Of a stretch of DNA of 64,000 nt, positions 1 to 7,942 are shown in pieces. The position numbers were made by a program, and so were the translations under genes. The stretch covers positions 1-64,000 of the forward strand of contig JAKAZU010000002.1 of assembly GCA_021826525.1 (NCBI GenBank), in the 5' to 3' direction. Positions within the stretch are counted from its first letter, which is position 1, and each line of letters begins with the position of its first letter. A model generated the notes under the pieces. That model had not been told where the DNA came from and ran no database searches. It saw only the letters and a program-made list of their open reading frames with translations. This DNA is from Thermoplasmata archaeon (GTDB lineage: Archaea; Thermoplasmatota; Thermoplasmata; UBA184).

Positions 1-198
1 CACCCGGAACCCGGCGCGTGCCAAGGCTATCGAAACCCGGCCCGTCCCGCACATCGCATCGAGGACGGTTGTGGCTCCCCCGAGTCTAGCTTTGTAGAAC
101 TCAATGTCCTCGGTCAGCCGGTCCCAGGTGTAGTCATAGAATCGGGCCTCCGCGTCGTAGCCCGGAGACAAGTGTGCCTGGCCCGTAGTCGATGTCAC
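1..198 (-). CDS. SAM-dependent methyltransferase, N-terminal part (runs off window)
   Basis: Reading the minus strand from a GTG at 198 gives 66 codons that run off the left edge. They contain a class I methyltransferase motif I (VLDAMCGTGRVSIALARAGF), preceded by a short lead with FYDYTWDRL, as in small-molecule methyltransferases of the ubiE/type-11 kind. An in-frame TGA lies two codons upstream of the GTG, so the start cannot be much earlier. The substrate cannot be read from this fragment. It is not closely similar to the second methyltransferase at 3880-4656. Confidence 0.75.
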   Translation of the reverse strand, partial: MTSTTGQAHLSPGYDAEARFYDYTWDRLTEDIEFYKARLGGATTVLDAMCGTGRVSIALARAGFRV

Positions 199-365
199 CT
201 GGAATCAACATCCCTACGAGGGAATAAACGATACGACGCGCTTGGGCTTCGCCACGATCGCCTACCTGGGCCGACATCTCCGATTAACCCGACTTCGCCA
301 TCCCACCTGTTGGCACTACGAGGTCCTTTCGGACGAATGATATCCCGGCAAGGATAAGCAGATTC

Positions 366-2102
366 GTGGCACCAAAGGACGTGTGGCCGGCGAACCGGTG
401 GCCGGAGCTACCGATTCACACACGGAGGCTGAGCCTCCGCTTGCCGGAGATGAAGGACGTAGAAAGCATCGGTTCTGTTACAAGTCAGGACAATTCGGAA
501 GGGGGACGAGCTGTAGCACCGGCAGGAGGGCCGAAGCGATGTCCCGATAACGTAACAGACCCAATCCTGCTCCGCATCCCTGCCACCAACATGCCCCGTC
601 TCCCCGTCGCAGAGCTCGAGAAGCTCATGGAACCGGTCGTAGCTCACCACGACGGGGCCCGAGAGATTAGGAGCGCCTTCTTCTCGGTGCTGCGAGAGCA
701 GCTCAGATTCCCGTTCCCTGCGAAGATCGTAGGGCTGGGCAAACCGTACGACGGCCTCGACGTGATTGTGGAGGGCATAGTCTCGGAAGAGGTTCCCGTC
801 CTGCATCCCTCCTCCGTCATCTTCGCAATCGCCCGGCGAGACGGCCCCACCCAGAGAGTGCCCTTGGACGTTCTCAAACTTGAGGAGCGCCCCCCCGGAG
901 CCGACTGGATCGACGCCTGGGTCCATTTTCTCCGACACGGACAATACCGTTCTCGGTATCGGGCTGGAGAGCCTGAGCACTACCATACGCACGAGTGTGT
1001 CGACGGTCGATCGGAAGAGGAGGCCTGGTGCATTGGCGAACTGATGAATTGGTGGGAGGAGGACCGGGACCCCCGCCGACTCCCCGGTTGCGTGAGTCGG
1101 CCGATCGCCGGTTTCCTCTACCGTCTGTGGCGCGTGCTCGGGCCGCCCGAAGCAGAGCGGCGGATCGTCCCGTTGGTCGCGCAACTCCCCGGCACCCGCA
1201 GAAGCGGTGAATGGGAGCTCGAACGGCGGCTCCTCCGGATGACCCTCGCCTGGGCCTCGGGCCCGCAAGAGCTGGCCTGGGTCCGGCTGAACGAGTCAGG
1301 GCGCTTTCAGGAGGAACTCGACAAGCTCCCTCTCCAGGGACTCGGCGAGCTGGATTCCTTGCCCTCGCAGCGAGCCTGGAGCGTCACGCACCCGCCCTCG
1401 GGGAGACTCGGGGCCGACGCATCCCTACGAATCGGGGCGAACGCAGCGAAGCGGGAGGCCCGAAGGGCTGGGGAGGCCGCCCGGCACCTGCCGACCCGAC
1501 AACTCCGCCAGGAGGCGACCGACCGAGCGATGAGATGCTCTGCCTTCGCTACGATGCAGTACTGCGCCTACCGGGGCACCTCGACCGCGATCGTGGCGTG
1601 CCTAAACCGCGCTGCGGCCTACGCGCCTCAGTACGCCGCCAGCTTTGCCGCCGATGGTCATACGCCGGGTTGCGAGGCGATCTACCCGGCGTGCCAGACC
1701 CATAAAGAGGCGGGCGTGAGCTACGCGAGCGTTTCGACGAAACGCCGCCGCGAACCCGCTCGGATGGAGGCGGCGGCCGCCTGGGGCCAATTCTGCAGGG
1801 TCGAGGGCTGGCCGAAGGTGAGGGACCAAGCCTATGCTCTCGCGAGCCTCGCGGCCCGGGTCGCGACCATCGACGAGGTACGAAACGGGAGGAGGAAACG
1901 GGCGGGCGTCCTCGCCGAGGCGACGGCGATCCGGGTCACGACGGAGTTCCTCGAGCCGGCCGTCCTGGAGATTCAAGGATCCGCCCTTGAGCTTGTCCCA
2001 CAGATGATCCGGGTGGCGAAGGAGGAAGCTTCGCCATGGACCGCCAAGCCTCGGCCCGCGGGGCCCGACCCTGTGGATTCGGCCGAACCGCTCCCGAGCT
2101 GA
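366..2102 (+). CDS. Uncharacterised 578-aa protein with a calcium-binding-domain-like segment
   Basis: Long open frame from a GTG; an in-frame ATG at 453 is an alternative start. Residues about 105-185 (an FFSVLREQLRFPFPAKIVG stretch, then a short beta-rich segment ending PLDVLKLEE) resemble the small prokaryotic 'calcium binding' domain with its LxFPFxA core; this is a visual match only. The remainder, rich in Ala, Arg and Glu with scattered Cys and His, is not recognised. A strong hairpin follows the stop at once. The minus-strand frame at 408-1268 is treated as a shadow. Function unknown. Confidence 0.5.
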   Translation: MAPKDVWPANRWPELPIHTRRLSLRLPEMKDVESIGSVTSQDNSEGGRAVAPAGGPKRCPDNVTDPILLRIPATNMPRLPVAELEKLMEPVVAHHDGAREIRSAFFSVLREQLRFPFPAKIVGLGKPYDGLDVIVEGIVSEEVPVLHPSSVIFAIARRDGPTQRVPLDVLKLEERPPGADWIDAWVHFLRHGQYRSRYRAGEPEHYHTHECVDGRSEEEAWCIGELMNWWEEDRDPRRLPGCVSRPIAGFLYRLWRVLGPPEAERRIVPLVAQLPGTRRSGEWELERRLLRMTLAWASGPQELAWVRLNESGRFQEELDKLPLQGLGELDSLPSQRAWSVTHPPSGRLGADASLRIGANAAKREARRAGEAARHLPTRQLRQEATDRAMRCSAFATMQYCAYRGTSTAIVACLNRAAAYAPQYAASFAADGHTPGCEAIYPACQTHKEAGVSYASVSTKRRREPARMEAAAAWGQFCRVEGWPKVRDQAYALASLAARVATIDEVRNGRRKRAGVLAEATAIRVTTEFLEPAVLEIQGSALELVPQMIRVAKEEASPWTAKPRPAGPDPVDSAEPLPS

Positions 2103-2107
2103 CGGAG

Positions 2108-2136
2108 CCGAAAGGGTTAGGGTCGAACCCGTTCGG
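2108..2136. terminator. 11-bp hairpin just after the stop codon
   Basis: CCGAAAGGGTT (2108-2118) pairs with AACCCGTTCGG (2126-2136) with one mismatch and a 7-base loop. It lies 5 bases after the stop of the upstream gene. No T-run follows, so termination is an inference. Its left arm is the reverse complement of AACCCTTTCGG, which recurs in other intergenic gaps. Confidence 0.4.
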
Positions 2137-2562
2137 TCAGCCACACTGGTTATGCCAGACGAGTGCGATTGGCCACGGAGTCTTCTTTGATGGCCACCAA
2201 GAGATGAAACGGGAGGGCCGATGAGGGAGACCTGGGCACAACGAGTTCCGTTGCGTTATCGGGACATCACTTCGAACTTTCTGCCGGTGCTAGCGTCTGT
2301 CCGCGCTTCGAAATGGCCCGACTTGCCCCGACTCGTGACAGAACCGGGCGATGCCGTCCAAGCCGGGTGGCTTTAACTCCCGCGCGTCTCTCCGACCTCC
2401 CGTGAAAGCGGACCGAGTGGACATGTTACGTTCCGCCCGTGAAGCGAGACGAGAAGAGCCGCGTTCTCTTCGGGCAGATGAAAGGTCGATGGGTTCGTTC
2501 GACCGGTAGTAACCGCCGTTACGTTTTAGTCGGAGCAGCCGCTCCGCCGCGCGGGGAGGATC

Positions 2563-3027
2563 ATGAAGTGGGTCACCCGGGAGAAAGCACGCGTGGACCG
2601 GATCGCCTGCCCGTGGCTTATCCGGAAGTTCGTCGATAAGGATGCCGAGTTCCTCTACGTGCCGCGGGAGCACGTGATGGAGGTGGCGAAGAAGCAGGGG
2701 GCCATACCGTTCGACATCCCGGGGGCCGAGCTCTACCATTACGAGGAGAACGGCAAAGATTTCGTGAGTTTTGACGCCATCATCCGGAAGTACAAGCTCA
2801 CGGACCCGGCTCTGCTCGAGCTCGCGAAGATTGTGCGTGTCGCGGACGGAGGGTCCGGCACGGAGGTCGAGGCGGCCGGGCTCGAAGCGGCGGCCACGGG
2901 GTTCCGGATGATGGCGAAAGATGACCTCGAGAACCAACGCCTCCAATTCCCTCTGTACGATGCACTGTACACCTACTGCAAGTGGAAGGTCGAGGAGAAG
3001 GGAAAGCTCGAGCACACCGGCCCCTAG
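2563..3027 (+). CDS. ChrB C-terminal-domain protein (chromate resistance family)
   Basis: A 154-aa protein opening MKWVTREKARVDRIACPWLI, the signature of the ChrB C-terminal domain family. It carries the usual 'FxxxxAEFLYVP' and 'FDAIIRKY' blocks and an LYDALYTYC tail. A GGGGAGG ribosome-binding site lies 6 bases before the ATG. In bacteria ChrB regulates or assists the chromate exporter ChrA. Only the C-terminal domain is present and no chrA is in the window, so a direct chromate role is not shown. Family identity is sound; the biological role is open. Confidence 0.85.
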   Translation: MKWVTREKARVDRIACPWLIRKFVDKDAEFLYVPREHVMEVAKKQGAIPFDIPGAELYHYEENGKDFVSFDAIIRKYKLTDPALLELAKIVRVADGGSGTEVEAAGLEAAATGFRMMAKDDLENQRLQFPLYDALYTYCKWKVEEKGKLEHTGP

Positions 3028-3171
3028 ACTGCGGGATGATCCGCGCGGGGTTGTAGATCGCTCGAACCTCATCCGACGAACCCTTTCGGACCGGCCAAGA
3101 AGGAGTGGATCGCGCTCGCCTACCTTGCCGAAAACGCTACCAGCCTGCCACCGTGGAGCTCCTAACCTGCT

Positions 3172-3807
3172 ATGCCCGCACCGTCGAGCCGAGGGAATCC
3201 ACTTTCGAGAGTGTCCCTGCCGATCGAAACGCCTCGGTTGCTACTTCGCCTCCCTTCCGCGCGGGATGTGCCAGACTTGATGCGAAGCTTCCGCGACCCC
3301 AAGACGGCGCGGGCCGCAGGGGCCCACCTTCATTCGCCCGCCGAGCGGCGGGATCCTGCCGTAATGGTGACCCGCACCCTTCGAGAGTACAGGGCGGCGG
3401 AACATCTCTCTCTATCGGTGATCACCAAGATGGAGGGCTCTTGCATTGGTCGGGTGGGCCTACGGGGGTTGGATTGGAATTGGAAGGAGGTGGAGAGCCT
3501 ATCCTACTGGATCGATCCGAAGAACTGGAATCAGGGGTACGCGACCGACGCATCTTGGGCTCTCTGTCACGTAGCCTTTGAAGAGCTCGACATGCGTCGG
3601 GTCGCCTCGCAGGCACTGGACCGAAACTCGACGTCCCAAGCGGTCCTGAGGCGACTCGGTTTCATGGAGGAGGGGCGTGAGCGCCAAGCTCTGTGCGTCC
3701 GAGGACGCTGCATGGACATGGTCCTCTTCGGCCTGCTCCGAGGCGGGCTTCGACCCGTAGCCTGGGAGACCAAACCTAAAGGGCCGAGCGAAGCCTCGGC
3801 CCGTTGA
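3172..3807 (+). CDS. GNAT-family N-acetyltransferase (RimJ/RimL type)
   Basis: About 200 residues with the RimJ/RimL layout: start strand 'IETPRLLLRLPSARDV', central 'GRVGLRGLDW..ESLSYWIDP', acetyl-CoA loop 'NQGYATDASWALCHVAFEEL' and the closing 'NSTSQAVLRRLGFMEEGRER'. This superfamily acetylates protein N-termini, antibiotics or small amines; the substrate is unknown here. The ATG at 3172 gives a 13-residue lead; GTG at 3211 just before the first strand is an equally good start. It is convergent with the methyltransferase at 3880-4656, with a hairpin in the gap. Confidence 0.85.
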   Translation: MPAPSSRGNPLSRVSLPIETPRLLLRLPSARDVPDLMRSFRDPKTARAAGAHLHSPAERRDPAVMVTRTLREYRAAEHLSLSVITKMEGSCIGRVGLRGLDWNWKEVESLSYWIDPKNWNQGYATDASWALCHVAFEELDMRRVASQALDRNSTSQAVLRRLGFMEEGRERQALCVRGRCMDMVLFGLLRGGLRPVAWETKPKGPSEASAR

Positions 3808-3840
3808 GCAGTAAGGGCGCCTAGACCGCACGACGTTCCG

Positions 3841-3873
3841 GTCAGGCCTAAACCTGACCGAGCGACCCTTTCG
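3841..3873. terminator. Convergent intergenic hairpin plus ACCCTTTCG motif
   Basis: GTCAGG-CCTAAA-CCTGAC (3841-3858) is a perfect 6-bp stem between the convergent GNAT and methyltransferase genes. It is followed by ACCCTTTCG at 3865-3873, a motif also seen at 3079, 2108 (minus strand) and 55840. A bidirectional 3'-end role is inferred from position. Confidence 0.35.
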
Positions 3874-3879
3874 AACCAG

Positions 3880-4656
3880 TCAAGATCCTGTGGCTTCCGG
3901 TCCGCCCGGGCGTCGTGCGACCGCGAGGAAACGGTGTGCCTCCAAGCTCCAGCGTCCGTGCTGCTGGATCAGGCGGTGGATACCTTCGAGCACCGGTCGG
4001 AAGCGGGCCACCGAGAAACCGGGCACCTCCCAAGGAGCCGCGCGAAGAAAGTATACGACCGCCCCGACGTCGAGGAAGGCCTCGCTCCAGGAAGCTTCCC
4101 GAAGCGTTCGGACCTCGAGGCCGGCCGCCGCGATCTCCTGACCGAACTCGGACAAGCTACCGAGGTGGTTGCGGGCCGGCTCGGAGTCAACTCCGAACCC
4201 GCGGTCAAGACTCTCGTAGTTCCGGGGCCCGATCTGTTGCGTTACGAAGGTCCCCCCGGGCCTCAAGACCCGGGCGACCTCAGCGGCGTCGAAAGCTTCG
4301 TGCCTCGCAAGCACGAGATCCACAGATCTCTCGGCAAGGTCGATGTGCTGATCTTCTCGGATCGGCAGGACTCGGACACCGAGCGGGTTCAGCCGAGCTC
4401 TAGCGACCTCGAGGTTGGGCGGGTAGCCCTCGGTCGCCACCACCGTGGACGGGAGCGGGGAGAGCGACATCAGAAACTCCCCCCCGCCCGTGCCCAAGTC
4501 GAGGAGCGTGGAGGCGGGTTCGAGATGCGCCGTGACGATGGCCCGAAGGTCCCAGGGGGGCTCTCCCCGCTGCCATCGGCCCCCCAGGACCGTGAAGTCC
4601 CATCCCGCGATCGGGAGCGACTCGGCGTCGGCGAGGAGTTGGTCCAGCTCATTCAT
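3880..4656 (-). CDS. Class I SAM-dependent methyltransferase
   Basis: A 258-aa protein with motif I 'STLLDLGTGGGEFLMSL' (residues about 50-66), an acidic motif II 'VVATEGYPPNL', motif IV 'RSVDLVLARHEAF' and the 'RVLRPGGTFVTQQIG' post-motif. This is the common small-molecule methyltransferase fold; it is likely cytosolic with an unknown acceptor. The ATG at 4656 is well placed about 50 residues before motif I. Its neighbours (GNAT convergent, AbiV-like protein upstream on the same strand) do not define a pathway. Confidence 0.85.
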   Translation of the reverse strand: MNELDQLLADAESLPIAGWDFTVLGGRWQRGEPPWDLRAIVTAHLEPASTLLDLGTGGGEFLMSLSPLPSTVVATEGYPPNLEVARARLNPLGVRVLPIREDQHIDLAERSVDLVLARHEAFDAAEVARVLRPGGTFVTQQIGPRNYESLDRGFGVDSEPARNHLGSLSEFGQEIAAAGLEVRTLREASWSEAFLDVGAVVYFLRAAPWEVPGFSVARFRPVLEGIHRLIQQHGRWSLEAHRFLAVARRPGGPEATGS

Positions 4657-4758
4657 GGGAGAGGGGCAGAGTGACTCTAGACCGGGCGGGCGCTTTAGGT
4701 GATACCATCGTGTCCGATCCGTGTGCCCACCTGATGTGGCGTGGTCCTTCGGCCCGAG

Positions 4759-5487
4759 CTACTTGGTCAGGAGCAACAGATTTCCCTTGAGTGCAACGAC
4801 TAGGAACGCTGCCAGGGCCAACAGCCGCGATGCCGATAGAGGCTCGAGGTCCGGAGACACCAAGTCCCCAGAATTCGTGAGGTTGACGTAGAGCCCACGT
4901 TGCTTGGTGGCCTCGAGCTCAGTCAATTGTTCCTTCCGAAAGGACCGGATGAGCTTCATTATCCCCTCTAGGTCGGCGGCGCCAAGCGTCTCAACGTTGA
5001 AGGCGGGTCCTTGAAGCGCTTGGGCAGCCTCTAACATACCGCCCTTCTTCGCAAGCACTGGGAGGGCGAGCTCCAAGTATTGCAATAGGAAGGCGGTGAA
5101 ACGTAGCTTTACCTTGTGGAACTTGAACGCGTCGATTATTTCTCCGTCCAAGCCGCGCAAGTACTCGAGCTGCTTCCCCAAGTATTCACTAGCGCCCTTC
5201 AATTCCTTGGCAGTGACACGCATCCGGATTCTAGTGCACCGACCCTGAGCCAGCAGCCGAAAACAGAGCATCCATCCCTTCGCTGCCTCTTCGATGCTAA
5301 GCTCCGCGAGCGCGGCGGACGTAGGCGGGCTGACCTTAGTCGCGTCGACTAACAGCCGCTCCGCGTTAAGCACGCACAACTCTACTGCACTGAGGGATAC
5401 GACAAAACTTCTCGGAGGTCGTCGCTTCCGCATCGAGGTCTTTGCCATCGTCAGCCTACAGTCCCGTGGCGAAACCGAGGGGCCCAT
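4759..5487 (-). CDS. AbiV-like abortive-infection protein (HEPN-related)
   Basis: A 242-aa, mostly helical protein. Residues 30-80 read 'SAVELCVLNAERLLVDA...LAELSIEEAAKGWMLCFRLL', followed by 'AFKFHKVKLRF' near 120. This matches AbiV and related HEPN-like proteins: paired helices, an 'LxxEExxKG' block and an HKxK block. Known AbiV proteins arrest translation after phage infection. ATG 5448 is an alternative start. The TIR and Ig-HEPN genes lie upstream on the same strand, supporting a defence role. The assignment rests on motif layout, not alignment. Confidence 0.55.
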   Translation of the reverse strand: MGPSVSPRDCRLTMAKTSMRKRRPPRSFVVSLSAVELCVLNAERLLVDATKVSPPTSAALAELSIEEAAKGWMLCFRLLAQGRCTRIRMRVTAKELKGASEYLGKQLEYLRGLDGEIIDAFKFHKVKLRFTAFLLQYLELALPVLAKKGGMLEAAQALQGPAFNVETLGAADLEGIMKLIRSFRKEQLTELEATKQRGLYVNLTNSGDLVSPDLEPLSASRLLALAAFLVVALKGNLLLLTK

Positions 5488-5764
5488 GCAGTCTTGCCAA
5501 GATTAGCGTGACGAACGACTGAAAGGTGCCCCTATCGATTACTCGACTTCGAGCAGACTCGGAGATCCCGGGAATCGCGTGTGGCTCTCTCGCCGCAAAC
5601 TCGTGCCCCACCGCCAAACTCGGGTCAAAGAAGACCACGCGGGTATGCATGCCTGGTATCCACGAGATACGTTAGAATAAGACGTCTCGCGGGAGAGTCC
5701 ACGGGCGAAGCGAGAGATTCGGTGTCGCAGGCTCGAGCCGTTTCGAGCCCGGCGCACCGGGCCT

Positions 5765-6274
5765 CTACCTTTTCGCTGCGAGAAGTAACACCCCTACGAG
5801 TGCAACGACAATCGCCACCCCAACCCCGAAGAGAATCAGGTTCTCCCTCATCTCGGCATCGGCTTCCGCTTGCAACTTCGCGTCCCGTCGATTTGCCAAG
5901 AACGATTCTAAAGACTCCAAGGCTGAATCAGGGTCGTCCCGGTCGAACTCGATGCGTTCGACCCCTTCCAAAACGCCTCGTACGCGGACGCCCTTCTCCA
6001 CGATGGGCACAACAAGCTTTCCTGCTGACCTCGCCGCGCCTACCTCTTGGTTGACCCACTCGGATGACGCCCCTCGCTTGGTCCAGAAGACCGCGACTAG
6101 GTCGGCGGATCGAATCCGTTCTAGAATCCTTGCCGATAGGGAGCGTCCCGGTTGAGGGTCCCGTTCAGCCATGTAGGGCTCGATGCCCCTCCCTCTCAGG
6201 CGTTCCGCGAGCGCACGGATGACTGGGGAATCCTCCTCAACCATGCAGTGGCTGATAAACACGGAGTAGCTCAA
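5765..6274 (-). CDS. TIR-domain protein with C-terminal membrane anchor
   Basis: A 169-aa protein. The TIR domain opens with 'YSVFISH' (residues 3-9), has the 'GIEPYMAERDPQPGRSL' loop and 'ADLVAVFWTKRGASSEWVNQE', where W73-x3-E77 occupies the position of the catalytic glutamate of TIR NADases. A single hydrophobic helix (about 145-167) ending AAKR closes the protein. The start is TTG at 6274, chosen because GGGGAG lies 9 bases upstream and the first TIR strand is kept; the open frame itself extends further upstream without a stop. It lies 64 bases downstream of the Ig-HEPN gene, probably co-transcribed. NAD cleavage at the membrane is inferred. Confidence 0.75.
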   Translation of the reverse strand: MSYSVFISHCMVEEDSPVIRALAERLRGRGIEPYMAERDPQPGRSLSARILERIRSADLVAVFWTKRGASSEWVNQEVGAARSAGKLVVPIVEKGVRVRGVLEGVERIEFDRDDPDSALESLESFLANRRDAKLQAEADAEMRENLILFGVGVAIVVALVGVLLLAAKR

Positions 6275-6338
6275 GGGCAGCTTCTCCCCATGGCAGCCGG
6301 AATCCAGACATAGCGACCCCTCACAGAACGGGATGCCA

Positions 6339-7076
6339 TCACGCTGCCCCCCGGGGTGGTTGAGCCGGACCCTGCGCGGTGTCTCCGCCGAACCAACCGA
6401 CGGCTGTATCGACTGCGACCGATGCTGCAAGTTGCCCTTCGGCGACATGAGTTGCCGCGCCCGTATTGTGAGCGCTGGGTGTGCGGAACGCCGCCAAGGC
6501 GCGCACGCGGGGTCGCAGACTATCCGGGAAGAGCTCGATGATCTCACGATTGCCGACGAGCTGCCCGAAGGTCTGGCTCGAGTAGCTGTCCTTCCAAGTC
6601 CCGGTGAGCCGGGCCTTTACCCTTATCAAACCCTCGAGGACCCAGGTAGCGAGGACGACAGGCGAGCGGAGAAGGCCCTCGCCGAGAGCCGTTTTCATCT
6701 CGCGGAATCCTTCGAGGATTTGCCGCCCATCCTCCGTGGTTCCTAGGGCCTCCACCACGGGCCGGGGAAGTTCGAGCTCGATTGAATACGCAGGATGAAG
6801 TGTTACCGGAATCACTACCGGCGTGAGAATCCGCTCCGAGGTTTTCCCGACCCACTTAACCCCCTCCGCGTCTACGAAGGTCACCACATAAGTGTGGAAG
6901 TTCCCGGCAATCCCGGTGTTCGCCCGGGTCCACGTGTGGGTGCCATCAGCTCCGGTTGTGCCGTGCCAATCACGATCGCTTGAGGATAGGGCATTATTGT
7001 CCACACCGTGGATCGCTGCGCCCACGACAGGCCTACCGTCAGGGAAGGAAACTTGAATCGTCACCCTAGTCGGCAA
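6339..7076 (-). CDS. Ig-like/HEPN two-domain protein, likely RNase-type effector or partner
   Basis: A 245-aa protein. Residues 1-100 form a beta-rich domain ('VTIQVSFPDGRPVVGA', '...TGADGTHTW...') like carboxypeptidase-regulatory/Ig folds. Residues 115-230 are helical and end 'FPDSLRPRVRALAAFRTPSAHN', with R198-TPSA-H203 matching the Rx4H active-site motif of HEPN ribonucleases. TTG 7076 or GTG 7064 could start it; a TATA-like box at 7098-7108 favours one of these as a leaderless start. The TIR gene follows on the same strand. HEPN identity is from motif and helix context; the N-domain's role is unknown. Confidence 0.55.
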   Translation of the reverse strand: MPTRVTIQVSFPDGRPVVGAAIHGVDNNALSSSDRDWHGTTGADGTHTWTRANTGIAGNFHTYVVTFVDAEGVKWVGKTSERILTPVVIPVTLHPAYSIELELPRPVVEALGTTEDGRQILEGFREMKTALGEGLLRSPVVLATWVLEGLIRVKARLTGTWKDSYSSQTFGQLVGNREIIELFPDSLRPRVRALAAFRTPSAHNTGAATHVAEGQLAASVAVDTAVGWFGGDTAQGPAQPPRGAA

Positions 7077-7097
7077 GTAGACTCACCCCTGGTTCGT

Positions 7098-7108
7098 CAT
7101 ATACGTCT
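7098..7108 (-). promoter_or_regulatory. TATA-like box for the Ig-HEPN/TIR pair
   Basis: GACGTATATGA on the minus strand lies about 25-30 bases upstream of the TTG/GTG starts at 7076/7064, the spacing expected of an archaeal box A. Confidence 0.45.
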
Positions 7109-7109
7109 T

Positions 7110-7745
7110 CGACAACACACGACTGCCCTAGAATATATCGGGGCGGAGTACGACGGGCATCCTTACTCGCCGCGTAGGGGATCAACGAGAAGCCGCTCTC
7201 GTCGATGAACACCACAACGGCCCGTCTCCGACGGGCTTTTTCTTATACCGCGGCCAGGAGCGCTGCTTCCAGTTACTCACCGCGACCAGGTTCTTCTCCC
7301 TCGCCTGGCGGGAGGGCCGCTGCCAGGAGAGCCCGTGGCGTTTGAGCAGGCGCCACATCGCACTCTTCTCGTAGCGGACGCCCCACTCGGCCTCGGTCAC
7401 GTCGAGGATGCGATGAATGGTCCACAGATCGGTCGAGAACCCCTAGGACATCGCCCCGCGAGCCAGGATCTCCGGCAACTGGGCCAGCTCCTCGCGAGGC
7501 ACGCTGGTGGGTCGACCGGTTCGTGGGACGGCCCGGAGGGCGGTGGGTCCGCTTTCTTCGAGGGTGCGGTTCCATTTGTGCACGGCCACCGGAGACACGG
7601 CGAGCCGACGAGCCACCTCGGCTTGGGAGACCCCGGAGTGGAGAAGGCCGACAGCTTGGAGACGACGTTCCTCGAGAGATGCGGTATCGCGGCGCTGCTG
7701 GTCCCACCGATCCGGGCGAAGGGGAAAGCGCTCCCCGGATATTAA
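7110..7745 (-). pseudogene. IS630-family transposase remnant
   Basis: The minus strand encodes an IS630-type transposase in pieces: an HTH part ('GVSQAEVARRLAVSPVAVHKW', then 'RTGRPTSVP'), an in-frame TAG after 'ARGAMS', then 'GFSTDLWTIHRILDVTEAEWG' and 'MWRLLKRHGLSWQRP', then a frameshift before the catalytic 'VVFIDESGFSLIP' block. The C-terminal third is missing. Nonsense, frameshift and truncation together show an inactive copy. No terminal repeats were identified. It separates the TIR/HEPN genes from the GHKL ATPase gene. Confidence 0.85.
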
Positions 7746-7942
7746 CCCACTTGTTCAACGGTCAGTAGCTTTCGCACGGCGGAACTGTCCTCCTCAACAT
7801 CAGAGCTCGAAATCAGCCATTCGAGGTCACCCCGACGGGGCCTGCTGTAGCACGGCGCGCCGAAGCATAGGGTACAATTCGCTCACGGTACAAACACGGG
7901 CCCCCAAGACAGTTTGACCCCCTCCCGAAAGGCTAACTCCTG

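Noticed and set aside
408..1268. 286-aa minus-strand open frame opposite the gene at 366-2102
   Set aside because: No recognisable domain; the plus strand has a longer frame with a plausible domain and a hairpin after its stop.
5456..5650. 64-aa minus-strand frame between the AbiV-like and TIR genes
   Set aside because: Overlaps the AbiV-like start, has no domain, and composition does not distinguish it from chance.
5690..5765. tRNA-like T-arm sequence (CCGTTTCGAGCCCGGC)
   Set aside because: The T-stem does not pair over five bases with a seven-base loop and no acceptor or anticodon arm could be found.
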